Source of the DNA: Heliocidaris erythrogramma
Lineage: Eukaryota; Echinodermata; Echinoidea; Camarodonta; Echinometridae
Length of the DNA: 64,000 nt
Assembly: GCA_025617745.1 (NCBI GenBank)
Contig: CM046856.1
Coordinates: forward strand, 31,428,208 to 31,492,207
Direction: 5' to 3'
Below, one piece after another: positions 24,382-35,382 of this stretch. Made by a program: the position numbers and the translations under genes. The notes under the pieces are model-generated. The model did not search any database. It had not been told where the DNA came from and saw nothing but the letters and a program-made list of their open reading frames with translations. Within the stretch, counting starts at the first letter, position 1. Each line of letters opens with the position of its first letter.

Positions 24382-24453
24382 AAAAGACGCAGGTTGTGTA
24401 ATCCGTCAAATGTGCCATTTTCGAGAAACTTCAGGCGGTTGTTCTTCAGAATT
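24382..24453 (-). CDS. Receptor LRR exon 3 (72 nt)
   Basis: The most canonical repeat of the gene: ILKNNRLKFLENGTFDGLHN then LRLL, 72 nt, phase 2 to phase 2, between GGTTAG and a GTAAGC donor. The LxxNxLxxLxxGxFxGLxxL pattern is complete. Confidence 0.9.
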
Positions 24454-24793
24454 CTAACCGTAAAGTAATGATATAAATAAAAATTCATGTAAATGATCAA
24501 TTACGAAACTGTATCTTTGATAGTTTATGATTTATTAATTTCTGTATCATCGTTTATTAAATCAGATTATAACGAAAATTTAAAAAGAAAAAACATTGAA
24601 AAAATATCATATAACATTAAGGAATGTTTCCAAGTTAAATAAAGTAAAAAGAAATTAATAAGTAATTTAAACCTCTTTTATCATCTAAATTATATAGCTT
24701 TTCATTATTATCTAAATGAAATCACACTAATCGTAAGAGTGAATACAATTTTAAAAGTACCAGACTATTGTGAGGAACTTTTTTCTAACTTAC

Positions 24794-24865
24794 ATCTTCC
24801 AAAGTCGTGATAAGTCGTCAAATACCCGACTAGGGAGATATGTCAATCCACACGACTCTAGGTCT
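24794..24865 (-). CDS. Receptor LRR exon 2 (72 nt)
   Basis: It reads DLESCGLTYLPSRVFDDLSR then LWK, 72 nt, phase 2 to phase 2, with the acceptor CCCTCCAG and donor GTAAGTT. A Cys occupies the variable position before GL, as is common in LGR repeats. The intron to the next repeat is about 340 bp, the shortest between LRR exons here. Confidence 0.88.
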
Positions 24866-25198
24866 CTGGAGGGGAAAAATTAATGAATCTGAAATGCATT
24901 GGCGTAGACAGGTCCTCATACATGGGGGTGTGTGTGTGTGAGGGTGTGGGAGGGTGCGTTTGTTTAGCACTATGTCCGAGGACATTTTCGGACAGAGAAC
25001 AAATAAAAAAATCATGACAACAATGGTCCCTCGGAAGCCGGACAATAGTCCTCGAACTTCGAACAATGAATTTATGCCTTATTCCGTCGACTGTCCGAGG
25101 ACGAGTAACAATAGAGGAACAATAGTTGTCCTCGGAAGTAAAGTCATGTAAACGTGTCTGTGTTTGTGTGTGTATGAAAAGAAAAAAAGTGTGTGTAC

Positions 25199-25200
<2 letters not shown>

Positions 25201-25235
<35 letters not shown>
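25201..25235. repeat. (AT)n microsatellite
   Basis: Uninterrupted AT dinucleotides. Just beyond, CTGTCCACCTAATGTA occurs twice (25,289 and 25,309), with inverted or variant forms to 25,380. Confidence 0.95.
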
Positions 25236-25239
<4 letters not shown>

Positions 25240-25449
25240 TCTAAAGGCTACATTAGGTGGACAGTTTTTGTCTTATTTCTATGCTCAACTGTCCACCTAA
25301 TGTACCAACTGTCCACCTAATGTAGGGGGCGCTATTATGACGAAATAAACCGCATTGTTGTGTGTCCACCTGATGTACCCATTAATTAGTAATATATATT
25401 TGCACCTTGGTCCTGTCCGCTACCGTCGGTTTCACGCTCGACGCGATCT

Positions 25450-26096
25450 TCAGGCAGACTGATGACTCGACTCGGCTTGTGCATCTGCTTGCTGCAATGG
25501 ATCGGTGTCACGCTTGGGTGGCTTTCTTGGCGGCCTTTTTCGGTGCCTGCACTTTGAGATGATCTCCGACCTTCTGTTTGGTGCCTCTCTGTTACTGATA
25601 ATAGTGTACTTCTCCTCTAGGCAGAGATTGCAGAGCCCACTTTTTCTTAGGTTTAGATTGGACAGAGGCTCTTCTGAGTGCGGCCAGGCCATCGTCGCGA
25701 TAAAGGTCTATGCTGTGTGTATTCAGATTCTTCATTTTGGATAGTGCGTATAGGCCCACGAGCTCGCATACTTCGGCTCCATCAAAGGCCCCCATGGAAA
25801 CGTCGAACTGTTTCCGCCCCTCTTGCTTTTGCCATGGTTTGTTATTGTTGTCATACAGTAGGATTCTCGCCGCACTCAGAAGAGCCTCGGGCAGCAGGGC
25901 TGATAGGTCGCGGAAAGACCTTATCAAAATCTTCAATGAGATGGGCTTACGCATCACGGTCCAAGCCAAACTTAAATCAGTCGACTACATAGACGTAACC
26001 CTTGATCTCGATTACGGTACGTTCCAACCTTACAGGAAACCGAACGACACATCCCTGTACGTACACAAGAGCTCGAACCACCCTCTCCCATTCTGA
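25450..26096. pseudogene. Rearranged YRDD-type reverse transcriptase fragment
   Basis: The minus strand (about 25,870-25,640) reads FDVSMGAFDGAEVCELVGLY and then IDLYRDDGLAAL, the catalytic palm of a retroelement reverse transcriptase with a YRDD box. The plus strand (about 25,900-26,096) reads KIFNEMGLRITVQAKLKSVD, YIDVTLDLDYGTFQPYRKPN and VHKSSNHPLPF, the part that normally follows. The two halves are thus inverted relative to each other, around a repeated ACTCAGAAGAGCC word. Lower on the minus strand, LCNLCLEEKYTIISN and RSEIISKCRHRKRP look like the Cys/His-containing C-terminus of the same protein, joined by a deletion. I tentatively place it with Penelope-like elements. It cannot be functional. 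Confidence 0.7.
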
Positions 26097-26254
26097 TTCA
26101 AATACCATTAGCCGTGGGAAAACGGATATCAACATTATCGTCGAACGAAAAATGGAAATAGGATACAAGAAGGTTAAAGGGCTGGTCACAGCTCACCGAT
26201 TATAACAAAAGCAATGAAAAATGGTTACATGTCGTTTTCCCCCGAGGGTTCGCT

Positions 26255-26555
26255 TTTCCGACTAAGGTTCGTATTCCGAAGGTTCGTTACTCCGACGGTT
26301 CATAATTCCAAAAATGAAAAAGGGTTCATATTTCCAAAGGTTCCTAATTCCAAAAAGTTATGTAGGGCTCAATTGCATTTTCGGAATTACGAACCTTCGG
26401 AATTATGAAACTGTTTTCATTTTCGGAATTACGAACCTTCGGAGTAACGCATCAAATGTCCGGAATTATGAACCCTATTTTTTTTTTTTGGAATTATGAA
26501 CCCCCTGCTATGGGAAATTTGTGTTTCGGAATAACGAACCTTCGGAAAAACGAGT

Positions 26556-26589
<34 letters not shown>

Positions 26590-26590
26590 T
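26255..26590. repeat. Array of GGAATTACGAACCTTC words ending in a C run
   Basis: Words such as GGAATTACGAACCTTCGGA, GGAATTATGAAC and GGTTCGTTACTCCGA recur in both orientations over about 300 bp. They end in a C tract of about 32 bases at 26,557-26,588. The same vocabulary occurs at 9.49-9.66 kb. Confidence 0.8.
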
Positions 26591-26701
26591 CATGTACACG
26601 AGCGTATTCACAACAAGTTGTAGCTTTAATGGAAAATCTCGTCATCAGTCTGACCAGCCCTTTACTTGTTATGGGCAACAACTTTTTTTATGAGAACTTA
26701 C

Positions 26702-26773
26702 AGTGTATGGGCGTTGTGTAGTCCCCGGAAATATCCCGGTTCGAGATGACTTAAAGGAGCCCCGTTCAGGTTG
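26702..26773 (-). CDS. Receptor LRR exon 1 (72 nt)
   Basis: First leucine-rich repeat: NLNGAPLSHLEPGYFRGLHN then AHTL, 72 nt, phase 2 to phase 2, between AAATTCAG and GTAAGT. It follows the LRRNT exon, whose donor is also phase 2. Confidence 0.85.
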
Positions 26774-27473
26774 CTGAATTTGATGGAGAGATGGTAAGAT
26801 GGAAGAAATTCTTGGAATAAGAACGTTCTGAGTAGTAATTACATATGTTGCATTCTCTCGTGGGCAGAAATAATGATTGATAATATTCTACGATGGATTT
26901 GGTAATTTTCCATGACACTTAAGCCTATAATTCTTATGGAAATTTTTAGAGGCAATTTTCGTTCTCTAAAGGAAAACCCAATGCATCTAAAATAGACAAA
27001 CCCTCTTATCAAAACATTATGATAATCACGATGGTATGATTTCAAGCTCGGTTTGAAAGAGAAAGTCCCAACGCTGCATAGGTCGGTTTATTTGACGTAT
27101 ATGTGATGCTTGGTCCCAATAAATGGGGTTGGTCTTGATGAGAAAAAAATTGTTAGAAGGTTCAAGTCGCGGTTTGTTGGTCTCGTGGGCCATTGGTCTC
27201 ACGAACCCTCAGATAAGTTTCAGAAAGTCCATTAACTTAACGTTAGTAGGGTTTTTATAGGAATCTGAGGGTAATGAACTCGTCGCCCAGCTGGCAGAAT
27301 AGTGGCTCGAGTTAACGCCCTCCTGCCAGCCGGGCTACGAACCGTTTGAACAAATTCCTTTATACACACACACAAAAGGTGGCAGAAGGAAAATCATAAA
27401 TTTTGTTTTTAGGCTGTACTGAAAATAGGCGGACATGTTTACCAGTTCACAGAGGTTGGATTGCCAACGCAAA

Positions 27474-27688
27474 TACAGCCCTGGAAAAAATTATTAGACC
27501 AAGCTTCTGTAATAAATGTACTGTGGTATACATTCAAACTAATGAAAATGCTTTATCTTTGTATTTCATTGAATGAATAACAATTCCAGCAATTGTACCT
27601 TGCTTTTATGATATTTTATTTCCTTCTTACCACAAATATAACACTTTCAGTAGCCATTCTTGGTCTAATAATGTTTTCCATGGCTGTA
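27474..27688. mobile_element. TA-flanked MITE, copy 2
   Basis: Same ends (TACAGCC and GGCTGTA) and interior as 19,612-19,822, with only scattered differences. It ends about 120 bp from the LRRNT exon, so two copies of one family sit in introns of the same gene. Confidence 0.85.
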
Positions 27689-27804
27689 TATATAAAGAAC
27701 ATTTCTTTGTATTTTATATCAAAAGTTGGACAAAATAACGTTATATAATGTTGCCTTCATGTCCTCACATCATGATAGCTTTTGACGAAGTTTGGTTTGC
27801 ATAC

Positions 27805-27940
27805 TCCTGGTTCCAACCTTCCGAGCAGTTGACCCAGAAAGGCATCCACGATGGATCTCCACATGGCGGGGTAAGGGGGCCATGGCGACCAATGAACGGA
27901 GACTCGCCGCATGAACACGACGACGGACACTGCAATATTT
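27805..27940 (-). CDS. Receptor LRRNT exon (N-terminal cap)
   Basis: 136 nt, phase 1 in (TTTTGCAG acceptor) and phase 2 out (GTATGC donor). It reads EILQCPSSCSCGE and, after a Gly/Pro-rich loop, PFWVNCSEGWNQ. The CPxxCxC...VxCS pattern is the Cys-rich cap before extracellular LRRs. The gap between the first three cysteines and VNCS is longer than usual and holds an extra Cys (PPCGDPSW). Confidence 0.85.
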
Positions 27941-28616
27941 CTGCAAAATTGAAATAGTCAAAAGAAAAAGTCGCATGAAAGGGGTTCATTTCTTCAACCA
28001 TCGATATTCATTTAGGTGTTGCTTGAACAAACTTGAACAAATTTGCTTTTGTCATTTAAATACTTAATTTTTTTAAATGTCTGATACTCTTCGACAGATT
28101 TCTACTAACCTCATATTTATCACTTAATCATTCTGAAAAAGTCCCCCCATAAAAAATAGATTGGGGAATCAAAACGCTTTATAGTAGCATTACTCTTCGA
28201 CGTAATCATATACAAAAGAATAGAAGATTTTGCCAAGAATAAACTCTCTGAAATTTCTGATATAACATGCATAAGAGTTCGGGTTTACACTCTGTTGTGT
28301 TCTGTGATATTTACATTCATGTAAAATCCATAAAGTCTGGATTAAGACTAATGATGAATACACATGTGATGAGCAAAGGAGCTCGTGGTCGTTGCATGAT
28401 GGACGTCGAATAAAGTGCTGGCGCTACTGTACTTCAGTTCTTACGTTTATTTCATTTTCTGTGTTTGGAGTAGGATACAACACAGTCTTTAGCCCCATAC
28501 TTGGCAACACGTAGAAAACCTCAGAAGCAAATAAAAACATAACAATAGCAAAAACAAACATCACACCAGCAGTAACAAACATCACACCAGCAAAAACAGA
28601 AACAAAGATGAATTAC

Positions 28617-28727
28617 CGCATAAAGCTTCATCGTCCCCATAGGGACAGTCCTGAACACCATCGCATTGCAAGATGGGAAGGAGACAGATGTCACTACCCT
28701 TACACCGATAAGCACTAGGTTCGCAGT
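28617..28727 (-). CDS. Receptor LDL-receptor class A exon
   Basis: One complete LDLa module in a 111-nt exon, phase 1 on both sides, acceptor ATACCCAG and donor GTAATT. It reads DCEPSAYRCKGSDICLLPIL then QCDGVQDCPYGDDEALCG. All six cysteines and the calcium-cage acidic residues (CDGVQDCPYGDDE) are present. In relaxin receptors the single LDLa module is needed for receptor activation; whether that holds here is inference. The exon could be skipped without shifting the frame. Confidence 0.93.
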
Positions 28728-29378
28728 CTGGGTATTAGGTGTAAAAAGAGCAGAGATACGAGAAAGTTGGGCAGGGATGGATAACGAATATAAAAAGAAA
28801 ACAGAGAAATATGTAGAGAGAGAGGGGGAGTGAGAGAGAGAAAAAAAATAACGAGGGACATATGCCAAACAGGAAACAGAAAAAGGGAGGAGGGACAAAA
28901 GAACAAAGCAAAGGAACATTTATAATAACCCGTTATTGCTAGTATCACATTATCTCCAATGAAGATTATCATGATCATTCTTATTTCAGTGATATGTATG
29001 CTACAAAACATTTAAATTATTCTCATTCCCCATGAGCTTAATGCAAGAACCATTCTATTTTTAAGCAAATGGGTTATCTAAGTGTCGGCCGTAAAAATGA
29101 ATACAATGGCATCTGTCTTATTACTTCAGTCATAATCATAAACTATAGCGATCATCACGAATTAGGTTGCATTATGATATGGGCATTAATAGCATTACTC
29201 CCCCACGGACATTGGTTTCGACTTGCTGACATCTATCTACCTGAAATAAATTATGATTTAGTGTATTTCTTGAAGCCAAGGGGATGTTAGTTATATAGAG
29301 TATTCTCTTGTTAACGACCTGACAATACGTAGTCCACGGCTAATACCTTCTTTTACGCAACTTACAACGTCAGCAAAT

Positions 29379-30857
29379 AGTGAGTTTTCGAATGTGTCGA
29401 CGTGAACGCCGTCCTAGATCCTCCCAGCGACAATGGACTGCTTTGTGTTAACTGCATACAAAGTAGGTGAAGCAGGAAACTAACAATGGGTGAAGCGAGG
29501 TTCACGTTTTAGAGAAGACGGCAAAACCATGTTTGACTAGTGGACGAGGGAGAAGCCAGTGGACGGGTGAGCCGTTCTTGTGCGGTATGCAGCTGACACA
29601 AAGCGGTCCATCGTAGGTGGGAAAATCTAAGACGGCGTTCCAGTCCACATATTCGAAAGCTCAATAATACCATGTCTGACGCGTTCTAGCCTCTTGTCGA
29701 GGCCCTGGCGCTGTTGAAATCCTTGGCGATATGGAAGCAAAAACCGAGGCGCTTGCGCCGAGGGCCTCTTGACACCTGATCTGAATTTCTTTTGTATTTC
29801 ATTGTTTTGACGAATATTCCGACCAAATTTTGGTCGGTGAAAATCATCCAATAAGCGCGAGCTACCATGACGTAATGTTAAATATTCATGACTCGACTGC
29901 ACGCTATTTCTTACATATTAATTAATCGTAGCCCAAAATGGCGTTCAACGTTTCTTCCACGACGAGTGATGACGATATTTGTAAGAGCTTAGAATATGCC
30001 GCTAGAATGTTGAAGATTGACAGATTCAAAGATTTGCAAGTTGATGCAATCAAATCTGCACTTAAAGGACAAGATGTTTTTGTGAATCTGCCTACTGGCT
30101 ATGGAAAAGTGTTATTTTTCACGCGCTACCGCTCTGTGCTGATTACCTCCGTGGGCCAGGGATGGAGAGTGCTAGCTTCGCGAGTTCCAGGCGGATCCCC
30201 CGGGGCCTTGCCGGGCAGTGAAGTTGCTGGTAACTCCTTGGTTACATCAGAATTGATGGAGATGCATCTATTGTTGAACGGTGACTTTTATTGCCCATTC
30301 TTCATTATTTGTAAATATATGATGATCTCTTGAGAAATATGTACATTTGTCTTATTTCAAATTACCATGGTTTGTAAGCTAGAGATCGAATTCTTCATAA
30401 TGTGCCTGTTTGTGAATGTATTTTGAGCAAGAGATTTACGTAATCCCCCCCCCCCCCAAAAAAAAAAAAAAAAAAAAAAAATAGTAGACTAGTCCAGAAC
30501 TGAAGTAAGAAATCCTTGAGATTTCATTTGCCAATTTGCTGGGCGATCGCCGCGGTTATCTAACTATTCACGTTTTCATGCATAATTCAGTAGGAAATCG
30601 TGCCTCATGAATATATAATTCAGGTCGGGTGTCAAGAGGCCCTCGGCGCAAGCGCCTCGGCCTCCATATCGCCAAGGATTTCAACAGCGCCAGGGCCTCG
30701 ACAAGAGGCTAGACGCGTTCTCGATCTGACTAGTGGACGAGAAAGAAGCCAGTGGACGGGTGAGCCGTTCCTGCACAAAGCGCGGTCGCAAAGCAGTCCA
30801 TTGTAGATGGGAGGATCTAGGACGGCGTTCACGTCGACACATTCGAAAACTCACTAA
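29379..30857. mobile_element. Inverted-repeat element carrying a helicase fragment
   Basis: The ends are complementary: TGAGTTTTCGAATGTGTCGA at the left (from about 29,381) and TGTCGACACATTCG-type sequence at the right. A second inverted pair (GAGGCCCTGGCGCTGTTGAA at about 29,699 and its complement near 30,680) lies inside. A further copy of the end at 29,590-29,660 makes the left end itself a hairpin. Short GC-rich patches interrupt AT-rich DNA. No transposase is seen. It lies in the receptor intron between 28.7 and 32.0 kb. Confidence 0.75.
29938..30108 (+). pseudogene. RecQ-like helicase N-terminal fragment
   Basis: From the ATG it reads MAFNVSSTTSDDDICKSLEY and then FKDLQVDAIKSALKGQDVFV followed by NLPTGYGK. 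The FxxLQxxAIxxxLxGxDVxVxLPTGxGK pattern is the Q-motif/Walker A start of a RecQ-family ATPase. After GYGK the frame continues in unrelated residues, so about 57 codons of homology remain. It is probably a first exon captured or kept by the surrounding element, not a working helicase. Confidence 0.6.
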
Positions 30858-31144
30858 TGACGCCTCGTGTGAGCCGGGCTTTAGCGAAAGGTTTCGGAAT
30901 TATCCGAAAATCAGCTTTCGAGGGAAAACTGGCGTAACAATCAACACAAAAAAAATAACTTTATACATTTTGTGTGTCGTCATTATCTTTAGGGGCCTAT
31001 TTATCAACGCTTACTGTGGCATGACTTATTTTGAATTGAATAATTAGTTGGTGTAACTGGAGGTAATGGAATAATGCCTCGTGTGCGTCGGGCTTAACCT
31101 GTTGACTACTGAATTCTTTTATTCCCATATGTTTTACACAGATG

Positions 31145-31288
31145 CCTGGGGAGCGTTTCATCAAGCGTTTTGTCAGTGATTTTTACCGACAACTGTTATA
31201 AGCTACTGAAATCCTAGCATCTGATTGGTTGAGAGCAAATTTGTCGGTAAAAATCACCGACAAAACGCTTGATGACATGCTCCCCAGG
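31145..31288. mobile_element. 144-bp MITE, CCTGGGGAGCGTTTCATC ends
   Basis: The ends are complementary: CCTGGGGAGC and GCTCCCCAGG, with arms through TTGTCAGTGATTTTTACCGA. The centre contains GCATCTGATTGGTTGAGAGC. A close copy lies at 50,211 and diverged ones at 13,553 and 49,042. Confidence 0.88.
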
Positions 31289-31602
31289 TTCCTGTATAGG
31301 CAATGGGTTAATACTCTAAAAAAGTACAGGTGTGAAAATATAACTTTGGTCATATACCATTACATCCGGCCTCGTCGCTTAAGTCATGGCAATCAACGAA
31401 TCCATCGCATCTCGAAGAGGCCAATACGAGTTGCATTCCGGATCGACAGGCTAATGCGTCATCGAGATCGACAGCAGTACCTGTTGAGGTGCGACAATAG
31501 AAAGGAAAGAGGGGTAAGGGGTCTTACTTAACAGGGTCATATTCAAAAGTTGGAAATGATATCGGTAGCCTTCTGCAGGAGGCAGTGATGTAATCGTAAA
31601 GT

Positions 31603-31604
31603 AC

Positions 31605-31670
<66 letters not shown>
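31603..31670. repeat. (ATA)n microsatellite
   Basis: More than 20 uninterrupted AAT/ATA triplets, with looser copies to about 31,770. Confidence 0.95.
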
Positions 31671-31671
<1 letters not shown>

Positions 31672-31978
31672 GATAATAATAACAAAGATAACAAAATGAT
31701 GCTAATAATGATGCTAAAAATGATGATGATAATAATAATAACAATAATAATAATAATAATAATAATACTAATAAAAGAGGCGTCGCTAGATCATTTTTAA
31801 TGGAATGGGCTGTAGGGGAAATAAAAAAAGCATTGTCATCTGCCAGTCAATTGGCGCTTATCGTTCGCTGTGATCTTGGTGGCTATACTATCTTGGAGGG
31901 AGTAGCCCCGAGATCATCCCGGCGAGAATAGTTTGTCCCACCGCCCCAACAGTCTGTAATTATCTGCTCACAACTAAC

Positions 31979-32198
31979 CATTTGCGCGATATGCGTAAAC
32001 GTCAAGAGCAAAACCCGATGATTCCTGCATGACGTCACTACAGAAGCCAATCACGGTCTTTCCTGCCGGCAGAATTAGTGACGTCACTTTCTCGTTTGTA
32101 AATGAAAAGATAGTTGAGATGTTGTTGTGACTGAAGTGAGTAACGGTTAGAATATCCCATGGACGCTCTAGGGATAGGGCCTTGAAGTCTACAATCAC
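31979..32198 (-). CDS. Receptor CUB domain, second half
   Basis: 220 nt, phase 0 in (TATTTCCAG) and phase 1 out (GTTAGT). It reads VIVDFKALSLERPWDILTVT, ISTIFSFTNEKVTSLILPAG and VIGFCSDVMQESSGFALDVY. The LxFxxxxLExxxDxLxV and FxSDxxxxxSGFxLxY patterns are those of CUB domains. The usual aromatic in FxSD is replaced by Cys. It follows the 33.6-kb exon without frame loss and feeds the LDLa exon in phase 1. Confidence 0.82.
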
Positions 32199-33638
32199 CT
32201 GGAAATATAAGATTGAAAAATGTGCAAAGTTTAAAGGTTATATTGGATTACCCAAATGTAATGATGGTATAATCATTATCTTGAAAAAGCCGTTCTGCTG
32301 AACTGCGTATGCTAAATTGCGAATGCAAGATAACGCACTGTTGAACATTGCTTTATCTTTCTTCTCCTGAGATAAAGTACAGGTAGCTATAAGTTAATAA
32401 AAATAGTCCGTGGCATTTGAAGGATTTATTATTCATAGAAAAGAAATACTTGTTCATTAATGGTAAGGCATGCAATTTGCTTCATGTCGGTGTTTCCTGG
32501 ATAAACCGAACCCTAGTGCGGAATAGATGAGGCAAATGATACTATTTGAAGTTTGAAGTTTATTTGTTCCACATTTACATCAAAAAAAAAATTCAGGAAC
32601 GATTTTACAAGCATATTAATTTTGTCAATTTCAAAACATAGGGGTAAATAACTCAAATCAAGTACAATGTCCAGTAAATAGGTAAAAGGTTTGAGAGATA
32701 TATGAATGACTGGCAACTATTTTTCTGTAGTTTGACATAAGTGAGCATGGGGAGGAACTAACAGTCACTTGGAATGTTTTAATCAATTGGCACTTTGTAG
32801 GAATAATATTTAAAAAAATGAATTTACTGTCTTCTTATATGTATTATACCATATCCTTCTCTAACACATACCTACGTATATCATATGAGAACAGTAATTC
32901 AATTTGGAAGTTTATTGTTTTTTCGGGTAAAATTTAACTTCCAGGGAAAAGAAAGGATAAATATTTTTAAGAACATTTCTCTGCAATTTAATTTAAACAC
33001 TGATGCCAAGCAGATGATAAGGGTTCATTTAGAATGGTTTATACCACTTGGCGATTTGTAGAAATAATAAGTTCTAACATGCATGTTCTGACATTTCCCT
33101 AGATAGATTTAACCAGGATAAGAAAAGTAATTCATCTTTTTGGACTTCTCTTCTTTTCTAATTACGATAATTAAGATACGAAAACTATTTCGATTCTTTG
33201 TTTATCTCCATAGTTATGTTATTCGTTAATTAAAGAGAAACAAATAGTTGGTTGACGTATGGCCATTAATTTTCTGTGATCAACCGTCGTTGTTTTGTCG
33301 AAAAATTAAGCGTCTATATTATAGATGGGAAAGAGGAGTCAGATGAAACAATTTCTAGTTTTGCTTAAGAAAGTGATCGACACCAATTAAGTGGTAAAAT
33401 AGAGTTGAACCTCTTACTGGTGTAGCTCAATGGGAGGGGGCACTAGTCTTACTCGGTGCATGAAATACACACAAGGCCATTGATTGGGGGAATGTGTGGG
33501 AGGAGGCCGGAGCGCCCTTTCCTATCTTTTTCTTTCTTTCATTTTCCCTCTTTTGTCCACCATTTCATTGGAAGAGGCACGTGCCCCTGTGCCCACGTGG
33601 CTACCCCAGTGAACGATTCAATATCTAAACATGCTTAC

Positions 33639-33743
33639 ATTTTGGTCAGGAAAGGTTTCCACGATCCATTCAGAGGCGATATCTGGTGGGTAGCTGCCCG
33701 GGTGATTTGGGGAGTTAAGACTCATTTTGTAGGTCCCTCCTTC
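33639..33743 (-). CDS. Receptor CUB domain, first half
   Basis: 105 nt, phase 0 to phase 0, GTAAGC donor. It reads EGGTYKMSLNSPNHPGSYPP and DIASEWIVETFPDQN. SPNxPxxYPP...xxWxV is the CUB signature; a Ser stands where the second Cys normally precedes Trp. The acceptor is chosen to fit the phase of exon 2 (after ACGGAG). An alternative acceptor upstream (CTTTACAAAG) has a better pyrimidine tract but would need phase 1, so the 5' edge is uncertain. Confidence 0.72.
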
Positions 33744-34461
33744 CTCCGTGCGGTGCCCATCAGAAGCTTTGTAAAGACAATAACATACAGTTATTGTTAT
33801 CTTTGTGTTCTTACACATTATATTAAGACTTTTACAGCAGTAAGAAGGAACTGTATAGACATGATAGAACTATATAATAACGATCAACGGAGGGATAAAC
33901 TATACCTTACGGGTATCAAAGTGTATTGTGATAGAACGGGGAAAAGAAAATGGAAACACTTGGAGAAAAGCTAATAGTTGTGGAAGATGTTGAAACAAAT
34001 ATGATAATCCAGACAAAAACAGAAAACCACAACAGTAGGTACCAAATGATATGTCCTCGACGAGACAAAGAAGGAGTAACTGAGTATATTTGTTTCCATG
34101 AGTAAACAATATAAATTATCTACTTACCCACCCACAGAATTAAAAAGGGACCACTAGCGTTGTGTTACGCAAGGAAGGGCAGTAAAAATAAGGGATAAAT
34201 AAAGAGGGAAAATTGGAAAGGGCTGAGATAAAAAGATTAAGAGGAATCTAAAGTGAAATAAAGTAATTTATATTCTAAGAGGTAAAGATGGTGGAAGGAT
34301 ATGGAAGAAGATGGATGTAGCAGGGCGATGATGGTGAAGGAATCATCAAATAAAACGTATCAATTGAGCGTAGACAATAATTAACCACCCCTTCATTGGA
34401 TCAATCATTTCTTTTACAGTATTAATACTTTTAACTCAGATGGAGAATTACCTCGGACAAC

Positions 34462-34676
34462 TACACTCTTAGAAATATTGGGCAAAATTTTACCCAAATT
34501 TTACCCAACATGAGGGTCCTTATGAGTCCGACCAACTTTTGGGTAATCTTTACCAATTTCATTCTTATTTTTGACCAATGTTGGGTAAATGCATGTAAAA
34601 GTTGAGCAAGATTTAACCAACCTATGCCCAATCTTCATTTACCCAGTGGCATTTACCCAACATTTCTAAGAGTGTA
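34462..34676. mobile_element. 215-bp MITE, TACACTCTTAGAAATATTGG ends, copy 1
   Basis: Ends TACACTCTTAGAAAT and its complement, with inner arms rich in ACCCAA/TTGGGT words. A copy of the same length lies at 53,356-53,570. TA flanks suggest a Tc1/mariner-type element. It lies in the intron between exons 2 and 3 of the receptor. Confidence 0.92.
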
Positions 34677-35382
34677 CCTATCAAATGAAAATTCCCCCAT
34701 TGCGATTTTTGTCTTACTTGTTGTAGGATGTAATTCTCATACGAAATGAAACATTTTAATTTGCCAACTGTCACAAAATACGACTTAATTTGAGAGGAAT
34801 CATCGAAAGTAATACATATGATGTATGCATATAGAGGATCTAAGAAAGATCTGAATTTTATAACTGTCACTTTTTAGCTGTTAGAAATAGAAATATACAG
34901 ATTCCAATTGTAACAGTTAAAAAAGTTCCCTATTGAATGGATGCTCGAGTGACGTTTGACTTTTCCTATAATCTTGACCTATATCTCGACCTTTCCTTGA
35001 GTCCACATACGCAAGAAGCAATTTGAGATAGATATCAAACAGCTTTAAAACGTATTTATGAGATAAATCTTCAGGGCACAACTAATAATCGAATATATAT
35101 ATTAAGAGAGTTGACAACGTGTTCTACATTGCGCTTTATTGACAAGCAAAATGAAGATCTAATCTCACATCCATAATCTTATGTCATTTTCATATAGGTT
35201 GTTGGAGAAATTCTAGTATAATTGCGACGGGTAAATTCAATAGGAGACAAAGGTGCTGAATTCAGGAAGAATGATGATCCCTTTAAAAATGTATTACCAA
35301 CGTAAACTCTATCAAAATGCAAATCAAGATGGATCTTTTGCCACCTTCCAATGACATGGTTTCGAAAGATACCGAAACTTAC

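Noticed and set aside
25505-25992. Plus-strand ORFs over the reverse transcriptase remnant
   Set aside because: The front parts are antisense to the minus-strand palm; only the end after about 25,900 has homology.
33456-33974. Plus-strand ORF of 172 codons
   Set aside because: It overlaps the CUB exon on the other strand, has no domain, and owes its length to chance.
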